Shown here piece after piece: positions 1-11,987 of a stretch of 64,000 bases of DNA (positions are counted from its first letter, which is position 1; the number at the start of each line of letters is the position of its first letter). The notes under the pieces are model-generated. The model saw nothing but the letters and a program-made list of their open reading frames with translations. It did not search any database and was not told where the DNA came from. The position numbers and the translations under genes were made by a program. Origin of the DNA: Gentiana macrophylla (lineage: Eukaryota; Streptophyta; Magnoliopsida; Gentianales; Gentianaceae); contig CM047807.1 of the NCBI GenBank assembly GCA_026214975.1, positions 67,063,824 to 67,127,823 on the forward strand. Reading direction: 5' to 3'.

Positions 1-3000
1 CCTAAGGCGAGATACGTTTTTGTTCCGTAGTGTCTACGTGAAAGTTAGATGTTTAAGGATCGGATAATCACGGGCAAAGCAGGTTGAAAGTGGTTTAACC
101 ACGGTTGGGTAGTCAACGGTAGCTACGGCTCAATCGACTTCACCCTCCACGTGTGGCGTTTGCGAAGTGCAGTATCTTGAGCCATCCGAAGAGCCACTAC
201 GGCTCAACGGACCTCTCTCTAGCCTTGACCCGTCCGGCGGCCACATATGTTCTAACGAATAGGTCGGGTGGGCTAGCCCACATAACCGACAACATTCGGG
301 CCTATGATTTATTGTTCCTTAATGTAACATCAAGTCCAAAAGCGTGATCGATAAACCCACCACTTTTTCAAAATATTGAGTGGGAGCGGGAGGCGACGGC
401 CGACCCCACGGCCTCTCTTGTTGACACAAGCAGCGTGAGAGAATGGTGACGCCTCGTGCCGGCTGGGACCGGCCTCCAAGAAGGCCTTCACCGCTATCAA
501 AATTCAAGGCTTGGTCTCCGAAAGGATAGGATTTTGGGTACTCGTCGGGTCACCGACCGACCACTAAGGCGGCACACTCGGGGTCTACCTAAAAATGCAG
601 AGGCAGATGAGTCACACTCATAAAAGGTATTTTTGGTAGTACCTTGGCTGAAAAGGAAAGGTGATTGGCGATCACAAATGAGATGTTCGATTCTCAATCG
701 ATCTTCAATATTAATCGAAACCTCTTTGACCTACCCTAAGGCGACCTTTGAGGCATTAGATTAAATCCTTGGAGCAGTAGGATAGACTATAAGTACTTAG
801 TTTATGTTCTAAAATTTTAGTAGTGTATGATTTGGATTTATTTTCTGTCAATTTTATTTACAAGCTGTTATAAATATCTCTACAGGTGCTAGGCGCTAGT
901 GTAAAATTGACTAGTAATGGCTTCGTTAAAAGTGGTAAGTAACTAGAGCGTTGTACTTATTGATCTTACATGCAATTAATTTTTCGGAAGAGATATTTCT
1001 CTTGAGCCTTCAAAACTTAAGTGGCGTAAATAGGCATGTCACTGCTTTGTCACTCGTGTGAGCGAGAGACAACCGTACTTAGTTTGAAAGATGATTGGGA
1101 CGACAAAATTCTTCTAGTGAATTTTAATTGTGTAGTGTCTACACGAGAAATTTTCTAATAGAAAAATTGGAGAATCATAAATTGAAGTGTAAGCTAGTTA
1201 GGCGGTATTTGGAACCGATAAACTAGTGGGAGCTTTTATCTTATGTTTTTCTAATTTATTAGAAAATTAGTCCCACTGGTAATGCTTTTATTAGACATCC
1301 CACGGTTCACGAATAGTGTCTACTCAATTGATTTGCTAGTTCAAGACTATTTCCTTTTAAGGAAAGTTGAGAATGGGAAAGAATGTCTATAAGTGTTAAT
1401 CATCTTAACTAAAGTTTTGAGGCTAAACCGAAACATTAATTAAAGAAAGTATAGGATAAGGAAAGTGATTTGGATCACTAACCAATGAATCTTAGCGACT
1501 TTCTTAACCGAGTAACTTGACTCGGTAGCTTAGTTCTTTGGGAGAACAAGGAAAGGCTGTGCATTAACGATTAATAGAGTAACAACGGGCGGTAATTTCG
1601 GCTATAATAGTGGGAGTGATATAAGGAAATGAATTTGATTCTATCCTTGAATATCACGAGAAAAATTTATTTTTACGTTTCTACATTCGTTGAAACAAAT
1701 GGATTCACTTTCAACTCGATATATTGTTGCCTCATAGAAAGTGAAGATGACATTTGTAGTACGAATCGAGACTCGGACTTTTTTATAAAGTCGAACCACT
1801 AAGAAATCTTTGAAAAGGTATATGTAACACGTCTAAAACTATTAAAGGTAAAAGGTTTCCGTATTAAGATAAACGACCCTTCAATATCTATTAATTAGTG
1901 CATATATCCTAGTGATAAGACTGACGGTGGCTAAGGGTGATTTCTATCTCCCGGTCTAGAACACTATCTCAAAGGAACAATGACTAAGTTTCCTTTCAAT
2001 CGGGAGAGGGTAATAGATTTGAAGGGTAACATAGCTTGTTCATCATGACCTTCGGGGTGCAGTGAGAGACACAAGCTAGTGGGAGTTTTTGAGTGGTGAC
2101 ATTTTGTCGATAACTACTCAAAGCGCGATTTAGTTTATCAAAAGAATACAAGGAGGAGTCTCGATTTTAGCGAGAGAATAGAGTATTCCATGCTCGAAAT
2201 AGGCTATCGCATAGTCTTGGGGTGATGCTCGGCCCGCCTCGTAGTGGAATGTTTCTCTTGAGGAAGAAACCATAGACTTGCCTCGATATAGTTATTTATG
2301 TGCTACAATACACGCTAAACTCGATTAAGATAATTCGTTGCAAAATGACGGTTAACATTATTATGTAAACCGAGAAGTCTACTAGAAGATGCTTGTGAAT
2401 TTATGGATAAGGAGTGAATTCGGATCACACAACTTCCGTAAATGTAGGCATTTAGCATTTAATGCTTGAAGGTAGAATTTGGAGATTTTCTTGCATACGT
2501 TGATTGTATTTGTTAGTGAAATATCTTAATGTGTTGAGTGAAGGTTGGTTATAAGATTCTTGAGATCGAAAGTAGCGGTTGAATTATCACAAGCCTTCGA
2601 TAGAATCTATAAAAGCTTGACCTTAAACCTTGGAGTACGGTTACCCAAAGGTAGTTACTATCGATTTAATCGGACCACGTCCAACATTAGTTGTTGGTGA
2701 TTACAGCGATAAATACTACTAGATCGAATGTCAATCCACCCGAGACACGGTGGGAGTATGGTTTAACCGTTGACCCATTGTGATTTTGTGGACTTTATAA
2801 TCTATTTGGGTGATTGATAACCTATGGCTCTTGGTGGGTGTATAGGATTACGATTATAGAGGTTGGTTTGAAAACCTTAACCACTGTGAATGGAGTTTTG
2901 GTACTCAGGTTACATTCGACCTCTTGTAGAACCACTGAGTGTCTCAGGCCCGATCGGAACAATTGGATCTACATAGAAAAGAGGCGAATGAATAGGAAAG

Positions 3001-4292
3001 TTTAAACTTTCGGCGCAAAGTTGAGTGGTATAGGGGTGATTCACGACAAGTAGAGAGTTAACCGGACCTTGAACTCTCTCACCACTCAGATCTTGCTAGA
3101 TTTTGTTAGAAAGCACAAAATAGGGGTAATTCCACGAGACTTTCTTGCCGAACAACGGAATCGAATTCATTCGAAGCGAAGGTTTTAGCTAAGAATGAAT
3201 AACGGATTCGTTACAAAAGCGGAAGATAGGGGTGATTACCTAATACCTTTTTGCGAGACTAACGATATCTTAATTTATTCGAAAGAACCATTGGTAGGAA
3301 GCTTTGCCATGGCTTATATCCTTTGTGGATTTAAGAGAACCTCTCGGTCATTTAAAAGTCACATGTTTTAAAATATGTGGACTTGACCAAAATATTGATA
3401 AGTTTTTAAGTATTTGGATATCAATATTGGTAAAGTAGTAGCATTAGTGTTCATGAATGATAACACTAAAGCGATTGGAAACAACATGTGTGTGTGCTAT
3501 CGAAAGTCGGCCCGACACGCTAAGATTCTCTGGATGAGAGAATTGGACTATGTTCTAAGAATCTGATTCGGTCAAATTCACGAGAATGAGTCATTGGCTA
3601 TCCCACCTATCTTATTGAATAAGATGATTATGCATATACGGTTGCAGCATTCATCGAGAGTAGTCCTACCCTACTTCTCAGGAATGATTCTCCAAATCTT
3701 CGGATAAAGAGAAAAAGGGATAGAGTCTCTCTGGGATATGGGCAAGTCAGCTTAACACAAGTCAATTGCAATCGAATCTTGGATTCGAGCAATAAATAGT
3801 GGTTTAATCGTCCTCAAGTATCTTTAGAGAACGAGGAATCATATGCTTGTATATTCAGTGCAAACTTGAATATGGTTGACTCTACTTGATTCGACTTGTA
3901 GTCGATTAAGGATGATCATTAAGTTGATCTCGGGCTCGAGTGTTTACTCATAGTGCTTAGAATTTCCTTTTGGAGTGCGGGAGTAATTCCGGTCGATAAG
4001 CCGATATCACTTCATTGTGAAAGCGGTGAAGAGATAGCTTAGAAGGATCTTACCGGTCCTGAAGTCAAAAGCATGTTGAGAGAGAGTACCGCTGATTGGA
4101 AGGACCGACAGCGTTTCAATGCTAAAGATCGTCTCGAGTCGACAACCTAACTAATCGAGTGTACCAAGTCGAGTGCTTGGAGAAGTGCGGCATTGATGGA
4201 TATGTCTCATATGCTTTTAGAGCAAGTGGAAGAGTGTTGTGAATAAGATGAGAAAGGGTGTGCTCTAAAAACAATCGTTGCTTGTCATTTTC
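1..4292 (+). mobile_element. Degraded Copia-like internal region of element A
   Basis: No open reading frame of useful length survives. The stretch is assigned to a retrotransposon body because it runs directly into a polypurine tract and a 1.7-kb LTR at 4293-6016. The Copia assignment rests on the form of that purine tract and on the LTR end, not on readable protein. Around 3490-3600 a faint RNase H-like reading can be imagined but is too weak to call. The block GTGGGAG recurs (near 1227, 2081 and 2752), as does TAGGGGT(A/G)ATT (near 3033, 3122 and 3227). Positions 360-560 are clearly more GC-rich than the rest. The 5' LTR would lie outside the window. Confidence 0.4.
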
Positions 4293-4307
4293 GTGCAAGT
4301 GGGAGAT
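4293..4307 (+). other. Polypurine tract of element A
   Basis: GTGCAAGTGGGAGAT lies immediately before the TG that opens the LTR. It fits the plus-strand priming site of plant Copia elements and shows that the following LTR is a 3' LTR. Confidence 0.65.
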
Positions 4308-6016
4308 TGTTAGGTGTAGTGCCGAAAGACAATTTGTGTAATTGTTTTTAATAATGAATGACAGAATTTATCTCACCTTATTACTTGCTTTGTGCTTGTA
4401 AAGTAATACTCTGCTTTGCAAACCCTAAGTATATCTGTATGTAACCACTTAACTCAGTGTATGGATCACACGTGAGGATTGAGTTAGTGGAGATATGCTT
4501 AAAGCTGTTAGTCCGTGGTGAACTTAATCGAGTTTAGGGTCTCTTGATTAAAACACCAATAATGCGCCATGAGAACACCTTAGGGTGTGATAGTCTTATC
4601 GGTTTGTCGGTAGAGGTATTTACGTGGGGCATTTATATATGATGACATTCATATAGAATTTGGACCGATTTAATCTGAATTTCTCGGTATAATTCCGTAA
4701 TCGAGGAATCTTATTAAATCATTAGATGATCATATATGGATCAACCTTAATCTGAGGTGATCACGAGTCTTTGCTTGTCCCGGGGTAGTGTTTGATGTGT
4801 TAATTACGGTTCACTTAAATATGTGTTCCAAGCCACTTCTCATTGGCACTATCTCCAGGATGAGTGAGTAGTTACGATTTTCACAGACATGGAATCCATT
4901 CCTTCTGCGGGAAGTAGAGAGCGATCCCCTTATTTGTTAGCCCTAAGAAAGTGATTGATCCGGGAGTTTCGCATTTGACTAATTAGCTACTAGTCGGATA
5001 TGCGTACTAATTGATCATCAGGGGTTGATGGTAAATAAGGATAAGATATTACGAGTCGGGTTCACGGAGACTTCCCACTCGAGAATGGGCGATCTATGGA
5101 GAGGTTAATCCGTATGTAGTGATTATATCAATGGGCGCTTATTCACTCATGGGTTGAGTATAAGTATATATCTATAATCGGTAGAGTTGATTTGGGTTTA
5201 TGGTGGCGTAATCCCGGAATTAATAATTAATGTACTTATTACATTCGATGAATAATTAATTATTGGGAGCTCACTGGTTATAGGTCCATGGTCCCGATGT
5301 GGCTCTGTAATTCGGATGTTTTTCTGTTTTTTTGGGCCTCATTGATAATTAATTGGTTGGGCTAATTAATTGATATGGAAAATATTATTTAGTTGAAATT
5401 TGAATAATATAATACATGAAAAGACATTTTACGTGGGCCTAAACCCTAGTGTGTGGCGCCCTAGCTATTAAAAGGGCAAGAATTGATTTTCTTGTGTGAT
5501 TAATTATTTACTTGTTAAATAATTAATTAATAAAAGATAATTGATTTGTAATTGATTGATTGATTAATCACAATCTTTTATAAATGGAATTATCCTTTAT
5601 TGTGATTTCTTTTAATTATTTATTTAATTAATTAGAAACTTGGAGGCCAAGGATTTACTCTCTATAAAAGGAGAGTTATTCCAAGGAAATTGCAAGGCAA
5701 AATTTCGCCCCCCCCCCACACTAGAATAAAGAAAGAAAAATTTGTTTCTTGTCTAGGGTTTTTAGAAGAAGAAAAACTCTAAGTTTTTCTTAGTGTTGCA
5801 TATCAAGGAGGCTCGTTTATCAAGAAGGGTGTCCACCAACCGCCGTTTGGAGAACACATCGGAAGATCAAGGCTTCTCTTCCCGTTATTGGTAACATGAC
5901 CTTAAACCCCCTTGTAGTAGTTTAAGTCCTTTAATTATGTGTTTTGATATATAAATCGTGATCCATCCGCTGCGCGTAGATCTAATTCGTTTAGATCTAA
6001 GAACCTGCATCCTTCA
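4308..6016 (+). mobile_element. 3' LTR of element A (Copia type)
   Basis: The LTR runs from TGTTAGG to CCTTCA, about 1709 bp, so it has the expected TG...CA ends. A TATA box (5663-5669) is followed by a short leader with a C-run at 5709-5718. The CGCTGCG(C)GTAGAT phrase near the 3' end is shared with the LTR of element G at 40218-40236, which supports Copia affiliation. The partner 5' LTR is not in the window, so the target duplication (expected copy GAAAC at 6017-6021) cannot be confirmed. The exact 3' boundary rests only on the CA end and the change in sequence character. Confidence 0.65.
5663..5669 (+). promoter_or_regulatory. TATA box in LTR A
   Basis: TATAAAA in a CTC-rich context, about 350 bp before the LTR end; position fits a U3 promoter. 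Confidence 0.5.
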
Positions 6017-6325
6017 GAAACCCCCTCTGCGGCTCTCTTCTTAGGACTCATTACGTACACTGATCAAACACACCCCTAAAAACCAAGACAAAATCTACCA
6101 CCCCGTCAATCCACCGTAACACCAATATTCCACCGAAAATCACCAACACAATAATCAAACAGCCATGCAGAAGTCCCCAAAACATCACACCCCATCACAA
6201 GCAACAACAAAACAAGAAAAACAAGAAAAGACAACCTAATCAGTTAAAGGCTCGTTTGGGGTTCGATTCGAAAATCGACCCCGGGAAAAAGTGAAATTAA
6301 ACTGAAAAAGATCGACTAGACTTAC
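6017..6325. other. Flank without gene
   Basis: A/C-rich sequence right of LTR A. Nothing coding is recognisable on the plus strand. On the minus strand it would be the intron following the exon-like ORF at 6326-6576. Confidence 0.4.
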
Positions 6326-6576
6326 CAATCTGGACGATAGGAGTGCAACGGAGTTGACGGAAATCCCGGATGATCAACGGAGAAGCCCAAGATGGGATTT
6401 GTGGAACTACGAAAGTCGGCCAAGAAAATGCTTGATTCCCCTCGATCGTTGTTTGTTGGTGGATTTTGTTTGAAGAATTCAGTGTGGAGAGTCTTGGTTA
6501 TGGTACTTATGTGCATTACAGCAACATCACTATATTCCCGGGAAATGCACACTCGTAACTTTGATTTTTGATACAC
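6326..6576 (-). pseudogene. Exon-like minus-strand ORF ending at a splice donor
   Basis: Read on the minus strand, an ORF from ATG at 6576 stays open to the codons for Asp-Trp and is then followed by GTAAGT (complement of 6320-6325), a consensus plant 5' splice site. The downstream sequence on that strand is T-rich, as in a first intron. About 83 residues are encoded, with a Phe/Pro/Ser-rich C-terminal half. I do not recognise the protein, and no second exon was found. It could be a first exon of a host gene, a captured gene fragment or chance. It lies about 140 bp from, and on the opposite strand to, the aminopeptidase fragment. Confidence 0.3.
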
Positions 6577-6718
6577 GTGAGTTTGAATTATAAGATTTGT
6601 TTTGGTGCGTCAGAAACTCTTAACCATTAATCATCAAAATAATGCGTTATTAATGACTTTTGTTTGCCTACATAGATTAGTCTGTTATGCAATTCAAGTT
6701 GCTTCATTTAAATAACTT

Positions 6719-7096
6719 TGTAAAAGGAAAGAAGAAGAATTCGTATTCAGTGACGTACAAGAACGTCCTATATCCTCTATCTTACGAGGTTTCAGTGCCC
6801 CTATACGGCTTGACTTTGATCTCACCGACACTGATCTATATTTCCTCCTTGCTCATGACTCTGATGAGTTCAATCAGTATGTAATTACTGCGTATATTTG
6901 TGATTATTTCAGACCATATTAAATAATTAACCAGAGCGCTTTTTGTTGATCGAATAGTTGGGAGGCAGGGCAGACATTGTCTACGAAACTGAAGCTTGGC
7001 TTAGTGGCTGATTTTCAAAAGAACAAGCCTTTGACCCTTAATCCACAGTTTGTACATGGAATCAGAAATATACTCAGCGATTCAAATTTGGATAAG
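6719..7096 (+). pseudogene. Fragment of an M1-family aminopeptidase gene (two exons)
   Basis: Two exons are readable. Exon 1 (6719-6876) encodes a stretch containing [17 protein letters not shown] and [11 protein letters not shown]. Intron 6877-6957 (81 bp) starts GTATGT and ends TAG. Exon 2 (6958-7096) restores the frame with [15 protein letters not shown] and [19 protein letters not shown], and ends at AAG|GTGACA, a plausible next donor. From family knowledge these are conserved segments of the C-terminal part of plant alanyl-aminopeptidase N-like M1 peptidases. The zinc-binding HEXXH catalytic domain is not present. In-frame stops lie directly upstream of 6719 and no other exons were found, so this is a gene fragment, either a relic or transposon-captured, not a working peptidase. 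Confidence 0.75.
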
Positions 7097-7474
7097 GTGA
7101 CACTTCTTAGTTTAGAGGTGCAATTACAGTTTAGAGGTGCAATTATCAGTTTAGAGGCAGCCATTCTTGCAAATTCAACTAATTCAAAAGTATATACTTC
7201 TGCTAATGTTACTGTTCCTAGTATTTCAAGTTCTAGAAATTCTAGAAATTTGTGTATTGAGTCTGATAATTCGCGTATTGAGTCTGAGACTGTTCCTCTG
7301 GCAACTAGGGTCGAGAGGAATCCCAAGGAAGGTATTGAAACTTCCATGGTAGATATTGAAGCTACCATCGTCAATACTTTTGATAACCATAGAGCTGAAA
7401 CTAATAGTTATGTTGAGAACACAAATAAGGGTAAGTCTGTTGTGGTTGATAATATAGGTGATCCCACAGTTTAA
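7097..7474 (+). pseudogene. Chimeric tail continuing the aminopeptidase frame
   Basis: The exon 2 frame does not stop at the expected donor but stays open to TAA at 7472-7474, adding about 125 residues rich in Ser, Asn, Thr, Val and Glu with no family similarity I recognise. It begins with a short tandem repeat (CAGTTTAGAGGTGCAATTA, about 2.5 copies, 7110-7160). The tail may be the following intron read through, or foreign sequence fused to the fragment. No evidence of translation can be seen. Confidence 0.35.
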
Positions 7475-7576
7475 GGGTTGGTTTAAGGATGCATCTATAA
7501 TCTTTTAAAGAAGATTGATTGTGTTGTTCACTTGGTTCATATCATTAAGCTTTCTAATACACTAGTTTTGGGGGGG

Positions 7577-8136
7577 GTGTTACTGTGTTATTGTGTTACT
7601 GTTAATATCACTATGTGTTGTGAGATTTTCAGCCATATATACGCCAAGAATAATGCTGAAAATCATATTTTGGGGTAGAAAACTAAGTGTTTCAGGGCTG
7701 AAAAATGGGTTGAACATCGACTGTATGATGTAGAAAATTTGATATCATTGTAATATGTTGAGCTTGTTAAGGTATGTTGTGTGTTTATTCTTATTATTTA
7801 GTGACTTCTTTGAAATCTTCAAATACTATTATTGACTTCATTTTGTTGCCTTCTTCTACTTTGTTCAAAAATACAAAAAGTTGCGATGTTGCAATGTTTT
7901 TTTCAAAATAGAATCGATTGTAGTATGCTTCAAACCCCCTCCCTTACAATGGGAAGCGTACTAATGATGATATTTCAGTCATTAATGGATAAGAAATGAA
8001 ATGTATATTTATATTCTGTGGTTATTAGTACTGAAAAGTATTTTGAGAACTTGAAGAGGAAAACAGAATTGGTTGTGTTACTATGATAATAAGGTGTTAA
8101 TGTGTTACTGTGTTACTGTGTATATCGCTATGTGTT
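7577..8136 (+). repeat. Direct repeat pair GTGTTACTGTGTTA...CTATGTGTT
   Basis: A block of about 42 bp built on GTGTTACTG, followed by TATC(A/G)CTATGTGTT, occurs at 7577-7618 and again at 8094-8136, about 517 bp apart. A weaker relative lies near 8675-8715. Origin unknown. Confidence 0.55.
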
Positions 8137-8736
8137 TTTCGTAAAGGGCGTTATTGCAGGCACATGGTGCCTTTATTTGGTTTTAATCTTTCCTTGCATT
8201 CAACTATTTGTTGTGGTGTGGTTTTTGGCCTAGGTGATTCAAGGTTGTTGATTCAAATGGTGAGGCAATGTTGGTGTTTTTTTGTCTTTAAAAAATGAAG
8301 GAGTCTAGATTCTCTATTGATGAGGCCGAGCTGCTGCTATTTAATGCATTTTCTGCTTCATACGTCTTTCATGAAGTTTAATGTGGTGCGGGTTTGAAGG
8401 ATAAAGGTCTATAGATGGTAAAACATACTGCTTTGGTCTTCAACAACTTGAAGAATGTTTTAGTTCTCCTGATAGGCTTTTTGATTATATCCAATATTAT
8501 TAGGCTTTTATTCTCTTGCTTCCAAGGGAGTTGCATCTCCATAATGCTTTGATGGATTGTTTCATGACGATATGAAGCATTTTTTGATAGATTGTTGTAT
8601 TACGCAATGTTAATGGTGATATTTTGTCTGTTAATAAAACATGTTATTATTCTTATATCTTTATTCATTATTCTTGTGTTAGTGTTATTGTATTCTTATG
8701 TACTGCGATAAAATTCGGCTTTCTAATACTACGTCG

Positions 8737-9000
8737 AAAAAGCATCAAATGAGGTCTCAAAATGAAGATAAAAAAATATGAACTTTGGAAAAGCAATTTT
8801 GATGATCGGTGTTCTAAATCAAAAGTTACGGACGTTTATAAGAAAAACGCTCCGGTTAATGCAAATATTTTTTCGGCTTTCAAAATTTACGTCGGAAGGG
8901 TATCGTATTTGGGCTCAAATTAAAGAGGAAAAAATATGAATTTTGGCGAAATTTTTTTGATGATCGGAGTTATAAATCAAAAGTTACGTTTGTTTAAAAT
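8737..9000 (+). repeat. Diverged direct repeat, about 105 bp, two copies
   Basis: Copies at about 8737-8842 and 8897-9000 share the phrases AAAAAATATGAA, TTTTGATGATCGG and TAAATCAAAAGTTACG, offset by 160 bp. The copies are clearly diverged, so the duplication is old. Confidence 0.6.
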
Positions 9001-10157
9001 AAAATTTAAAAAAAAAGCTGGGAAGTGAAAGAAACAGAAGATATGTGCTGCTGCGGTATTAAAGGGGTATATTGGTCCGTCTGAATTTTTTTTTGTCCTT
9101 TTTACAACTTGAAAAAAGAGTGTCATATTTATTCATTTTGTAATATTTTTTTTGTCCTTTACCCTCAATCCCCATAAATAAATAAATAAAAGAACTTCAT
9201 ATCCAAAATGAAATAGAGTATATCAAAAAATTTGAAACAGAGAAAAGAGAACTTAAACCTTAATTAGTGTTTAATTACACATGAATATTAACAGTTAACA
9301 CACATCATTCAGAATTTGTAGAACATTATAAATGAATACGAATATTAGGGTTGACAACTTATTTAATATAAAAAAACGGACAATTTATTCGGATCTGTTG
9401 TCGGTTATCGCTATTTCATTGGAGAAAATGAGCCTGTCATGCGGCTGGCATCTTTTCATTTCCAGCACCTTCTTTGGTCCCTCCCGAAAAGGATGTGATC
9501 ATCTTTTCTTTTTTGCGCAACACATTATTTTGATCAAAACTGAATTAGATTTGAAGTGTTTAATGACTATCGTATACTCAACCGTGTTAAATTTCAACTA
9601 CATCTGGATGCATTAATGTAATACCCTTAATTTTGATGAAAGGAAACTTTAACCAACTGTATTTTTTAATGCCTAATTATTTAATTGGGGTTTAATACCT
9701 AATTAATTGGGGTTTAAATGTAACATTAAATAAGAGTTTTCAAGTGATTAAGTTATAATAGAACGGTTTCTCAAAAAAAAAAAAAAGTTATAATAGAATG
9801 GATATTATGATGTGGGTGTGTCGGGTTGAAAGAATAATTAACATTAATGTAACATATTAAGGTGATCAAGAATGAAAAATTAGGGTTTTGTTTTCAAACT
9901 ATTGTGTAACATAAAAGAAGGGCTATCAATTAAATACTTAACAATAAAATGGGTATTATGGTGTCAGTGTTGAGGGTACAGTGAATGCGTAAAAGAAGAC
10001 CTTGACGGAATCTCCACCATATAGTACGTCTTACTCGTATTATCGTTTTCTTGTTAATTCATTCCAAAACGTTTAGGAGATTGAGAGGAATCTTTTGATA
10101 CAAGAATTATCCCGAATAGAAAGGTAATTTTTTTTGAAATCTCCTTGAGCTAGGGCT

Positions 10158-10360
10158 TGGTTCCCATTATTAGCATTTGCATTCACATTATTGCCATTAT
10201 TAATAATAGGATTAATAACAGGATTAGGTACCTGGTTTGGATTGACCGGATTGCCTTCCATTTCTGTTTCAGATTCAGAATGATCGGTTGTATGTCCTTC
10301 TTCCAATTCGTGCTCGCTTTCCTCAAGATTTGGATCCTCTTCTCCTTGCTTAGCAGCCAC
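10158..10360 (-). pseudogene. gag: Gag N-terminal fragment of element D
   Basis: From Met at 10360 (minus strand) it encodes an acidic N-terminus (EEDPNLEESEHELEEGHTTD) followed by PVNPNQVPNP and an Asn-rich run. The same order is found at the start of gag in element C (14266-14450). After about residue 68 the similarity ends and the frame continues into unrelated sequence before stopping at 10073. The core capsid domain and everything downstream are absent, so this is a 5' stub. The open frame continues upstream of the Met in D, so the true start may lie further 5'. Confidence 0.7.
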
Positions 10361-10599
10361 TAGCTAACATCCTATTCCTTCTATAAATTTCTCTATTTCG
10401 AGGATTATAAGGCTCAGCGGTTCTCCGATTTCGAGTAGCGTACTATAAAATAATAAACAACAATAAAACAATTAATCACTAGTAAAGGCTAGGCCTTTAA
10501 CTAACTAAATAAGGCTAGACAGGACTCGAAATAAGTTTGAGAAAGAAAGCGAAGCAAAATATTATAAAACTAATACGAACATAAACATAAAAACTAACT

Positions 10600-10635
10600 C
10601 TCGGTCGACCGAGAAGCGTAGTTCGTTCGATCGAC
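10600..10635 (-). repeat. Palindromic motif in the leader of element D
   Basis: CTCGGTCGACCGAG (10600-10613) is a perfect 14-bp palindrome, followed by a degenerate copy GTTCGTTCGATCGAC (10621-10635). It lies between PBS and gag and is the same motif as in D's LTR. Confidence 0.7.
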
Positions 10636-10765
10636 TTTTTTTTTATTTATTTTTTTATTTTTTTATTTTTACGATTACTTTATTTAATATCTGACTCTTA
10701 TTCACGGAATATTCACTTAAATCGATTCTAACAAAATAAGCTATATCTTAATTTAATGACTCGAG

Positions 10766-10782
10766 TCCCGGCAACGGCGCCA
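10766..10782 (-). other. Primer binding site of element D (tRNA-Asp)
   Basis: The minus-strand sequence TGGCGCCGTTGCCGGGA matches the 3' end of plant tRNA-Asp(GUC) apart from one missing G. It lies 6 bp inside the LTR. Confidence 0.85.
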
Positions 10783-11183
10783 AAAACTTGATTGAGGTCA
10801 AGTTAAATTATTAACTCGATGCCTACTAACACACTAGCAAGAGAACTAGGTTCAATTGTAGTAAAGCTTGATAAGTCGAGTCGATCCCACAGAGACTCGG
10901 CACAAACAAAACACAACTTTATCCTATTAGAACTAAATTGAAAGGCGGTCTACGACCAACTAAACCTGATAAATAAAATAGTGACAACCACAAGACACGA
11001 GAATACCACAAAGACAAGCGAAAGACTACTAAAACACGGATAATCTGTGGATATTATCTAAACAAACAAAAGATATTGATTACGCTAGTAGATTATAACT
11101 CCCCATGTGAATTAGGATGATAACGAGATAAAACAAACGTTAAAGATTAATTATTATGACTACGGGAGTCATCCCCTAAGGTA

Positions 11184-11212
11184 GATTTAGCTCCGATTAG
11201 GCCATCTAAATC
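11184..11212 (-). other. U5 stem-loop, element D copy
   Basis: GATTTAG (11184-11190) pairs with CTAAATC (11206-11212) around a 15-nt loop. In elements B and C the same stem is GATCTAG/CTAGATC, a compensatory change that keeps pairing. Confidence 0.6.
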
Positions 11213-11514
11213 ATCGTGTCTCCATTACGTGACTTCACTTTTTAATGCCTCCATCTCATATAACCGACACAATTACGAAACTAGGGATGCCGGTATAAAC
11301 CGTAACCTCATCTAAGCAACATTCCTTGGGTAAGGTGTACTTCTTAGATGCCGATTCAATCTATATCCTAAGTAACAATCACTTTTTAGGTTTCATGTTA
11401 AATTATGATGACAAATAATTAAGTTGATCAAGGTTTAATTACTCGTTTTAATTCCAAATTAGAGAATCGACGTAGTCGAAGCCGATCATAATATTGCCCT
11501 ACACATCACCACGC

Positions 11515-11570
11515 TCGGTCAACCGAATAGCGGCACTCGGGCGACCGAATGACATGTCTCGGTCGATTGA
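11515..11570 (-). repeat. TCGGTCGACCGA-type array in U5 of element D
   Basis: Three copies: TCGGTCAACCGA (11515-11526), TCGGGCGACCGA (11537-11548) and TCGGTCGATTGA (11559-11570). Spacing from copy to copy is 22 bp, about two DNA turns. Element C has unrelated sequence at this place. Confidence 0.75.
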
Positions 11571-11892
11571 ACACGATTACGTGTGGGTACAAATCATGAT
11601 TACTTAACGCGTTTTAACCTAAACACATGGGTTCGTAAATTAATCTACATCACGCAATCAATACAAGAAAAACTACTCCATAATAAAATTTATCGGATCT
11701 ACGAATAAAGATTGCATAATTGAATAGTCATACCCTCGAAGGCGAGAGTGACTCCCACTCTTTAATGTCGCCCCAACCGGAGACTCCGATGAATCCACAA
11801 TGTACGAACATAAAGAAAAGAAAACTAAAACTTAAAACTCAAATTGTCTTGTGTTGTAATGGTGTGTCTTCTCAATTTAAGTATTTCTTTGC

Positions 11893-11899
11893 TTATATA
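11893..11899 (-). promoter_or_regulatory. TATA box in LTR D
   Basis: Minus-strand TATATAA in CTATATAAGC, just downstream of the palindromic motifs at 11988-12021. Confidence 0.55.
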
Positions 11900-11987
11900 G
11901 AGGATTCTGCCGACATAGGATGGATCTAGAAGATATGCACGCGCGTTTTTAGGTGCTGGATAGCCGGGTAGCCGAACCTCTCACGCC

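Larger units (their letters stand above)
7475..10157. other. Gene-free spacer with old repeats
   Basis: AT-rich sequence with no convincing coding region on either strand. It holds two imperfect direct repeats (listed separately), a G-run near 7570-7577 and an A-run at 9774-9786. It may be the body of an unrecognised non-autonomous transposon that also carries the aminopeptidase fragment. I saw no clear terminal inverted repeats or Helitron end. Confidence 0.4.

Noticed and set aside
153..697. Three short ORFs in a GC-rich patch
   Set aside because: Overlapping on both strands, no recognisable domain, length expected by chance in GC-rich sequence.
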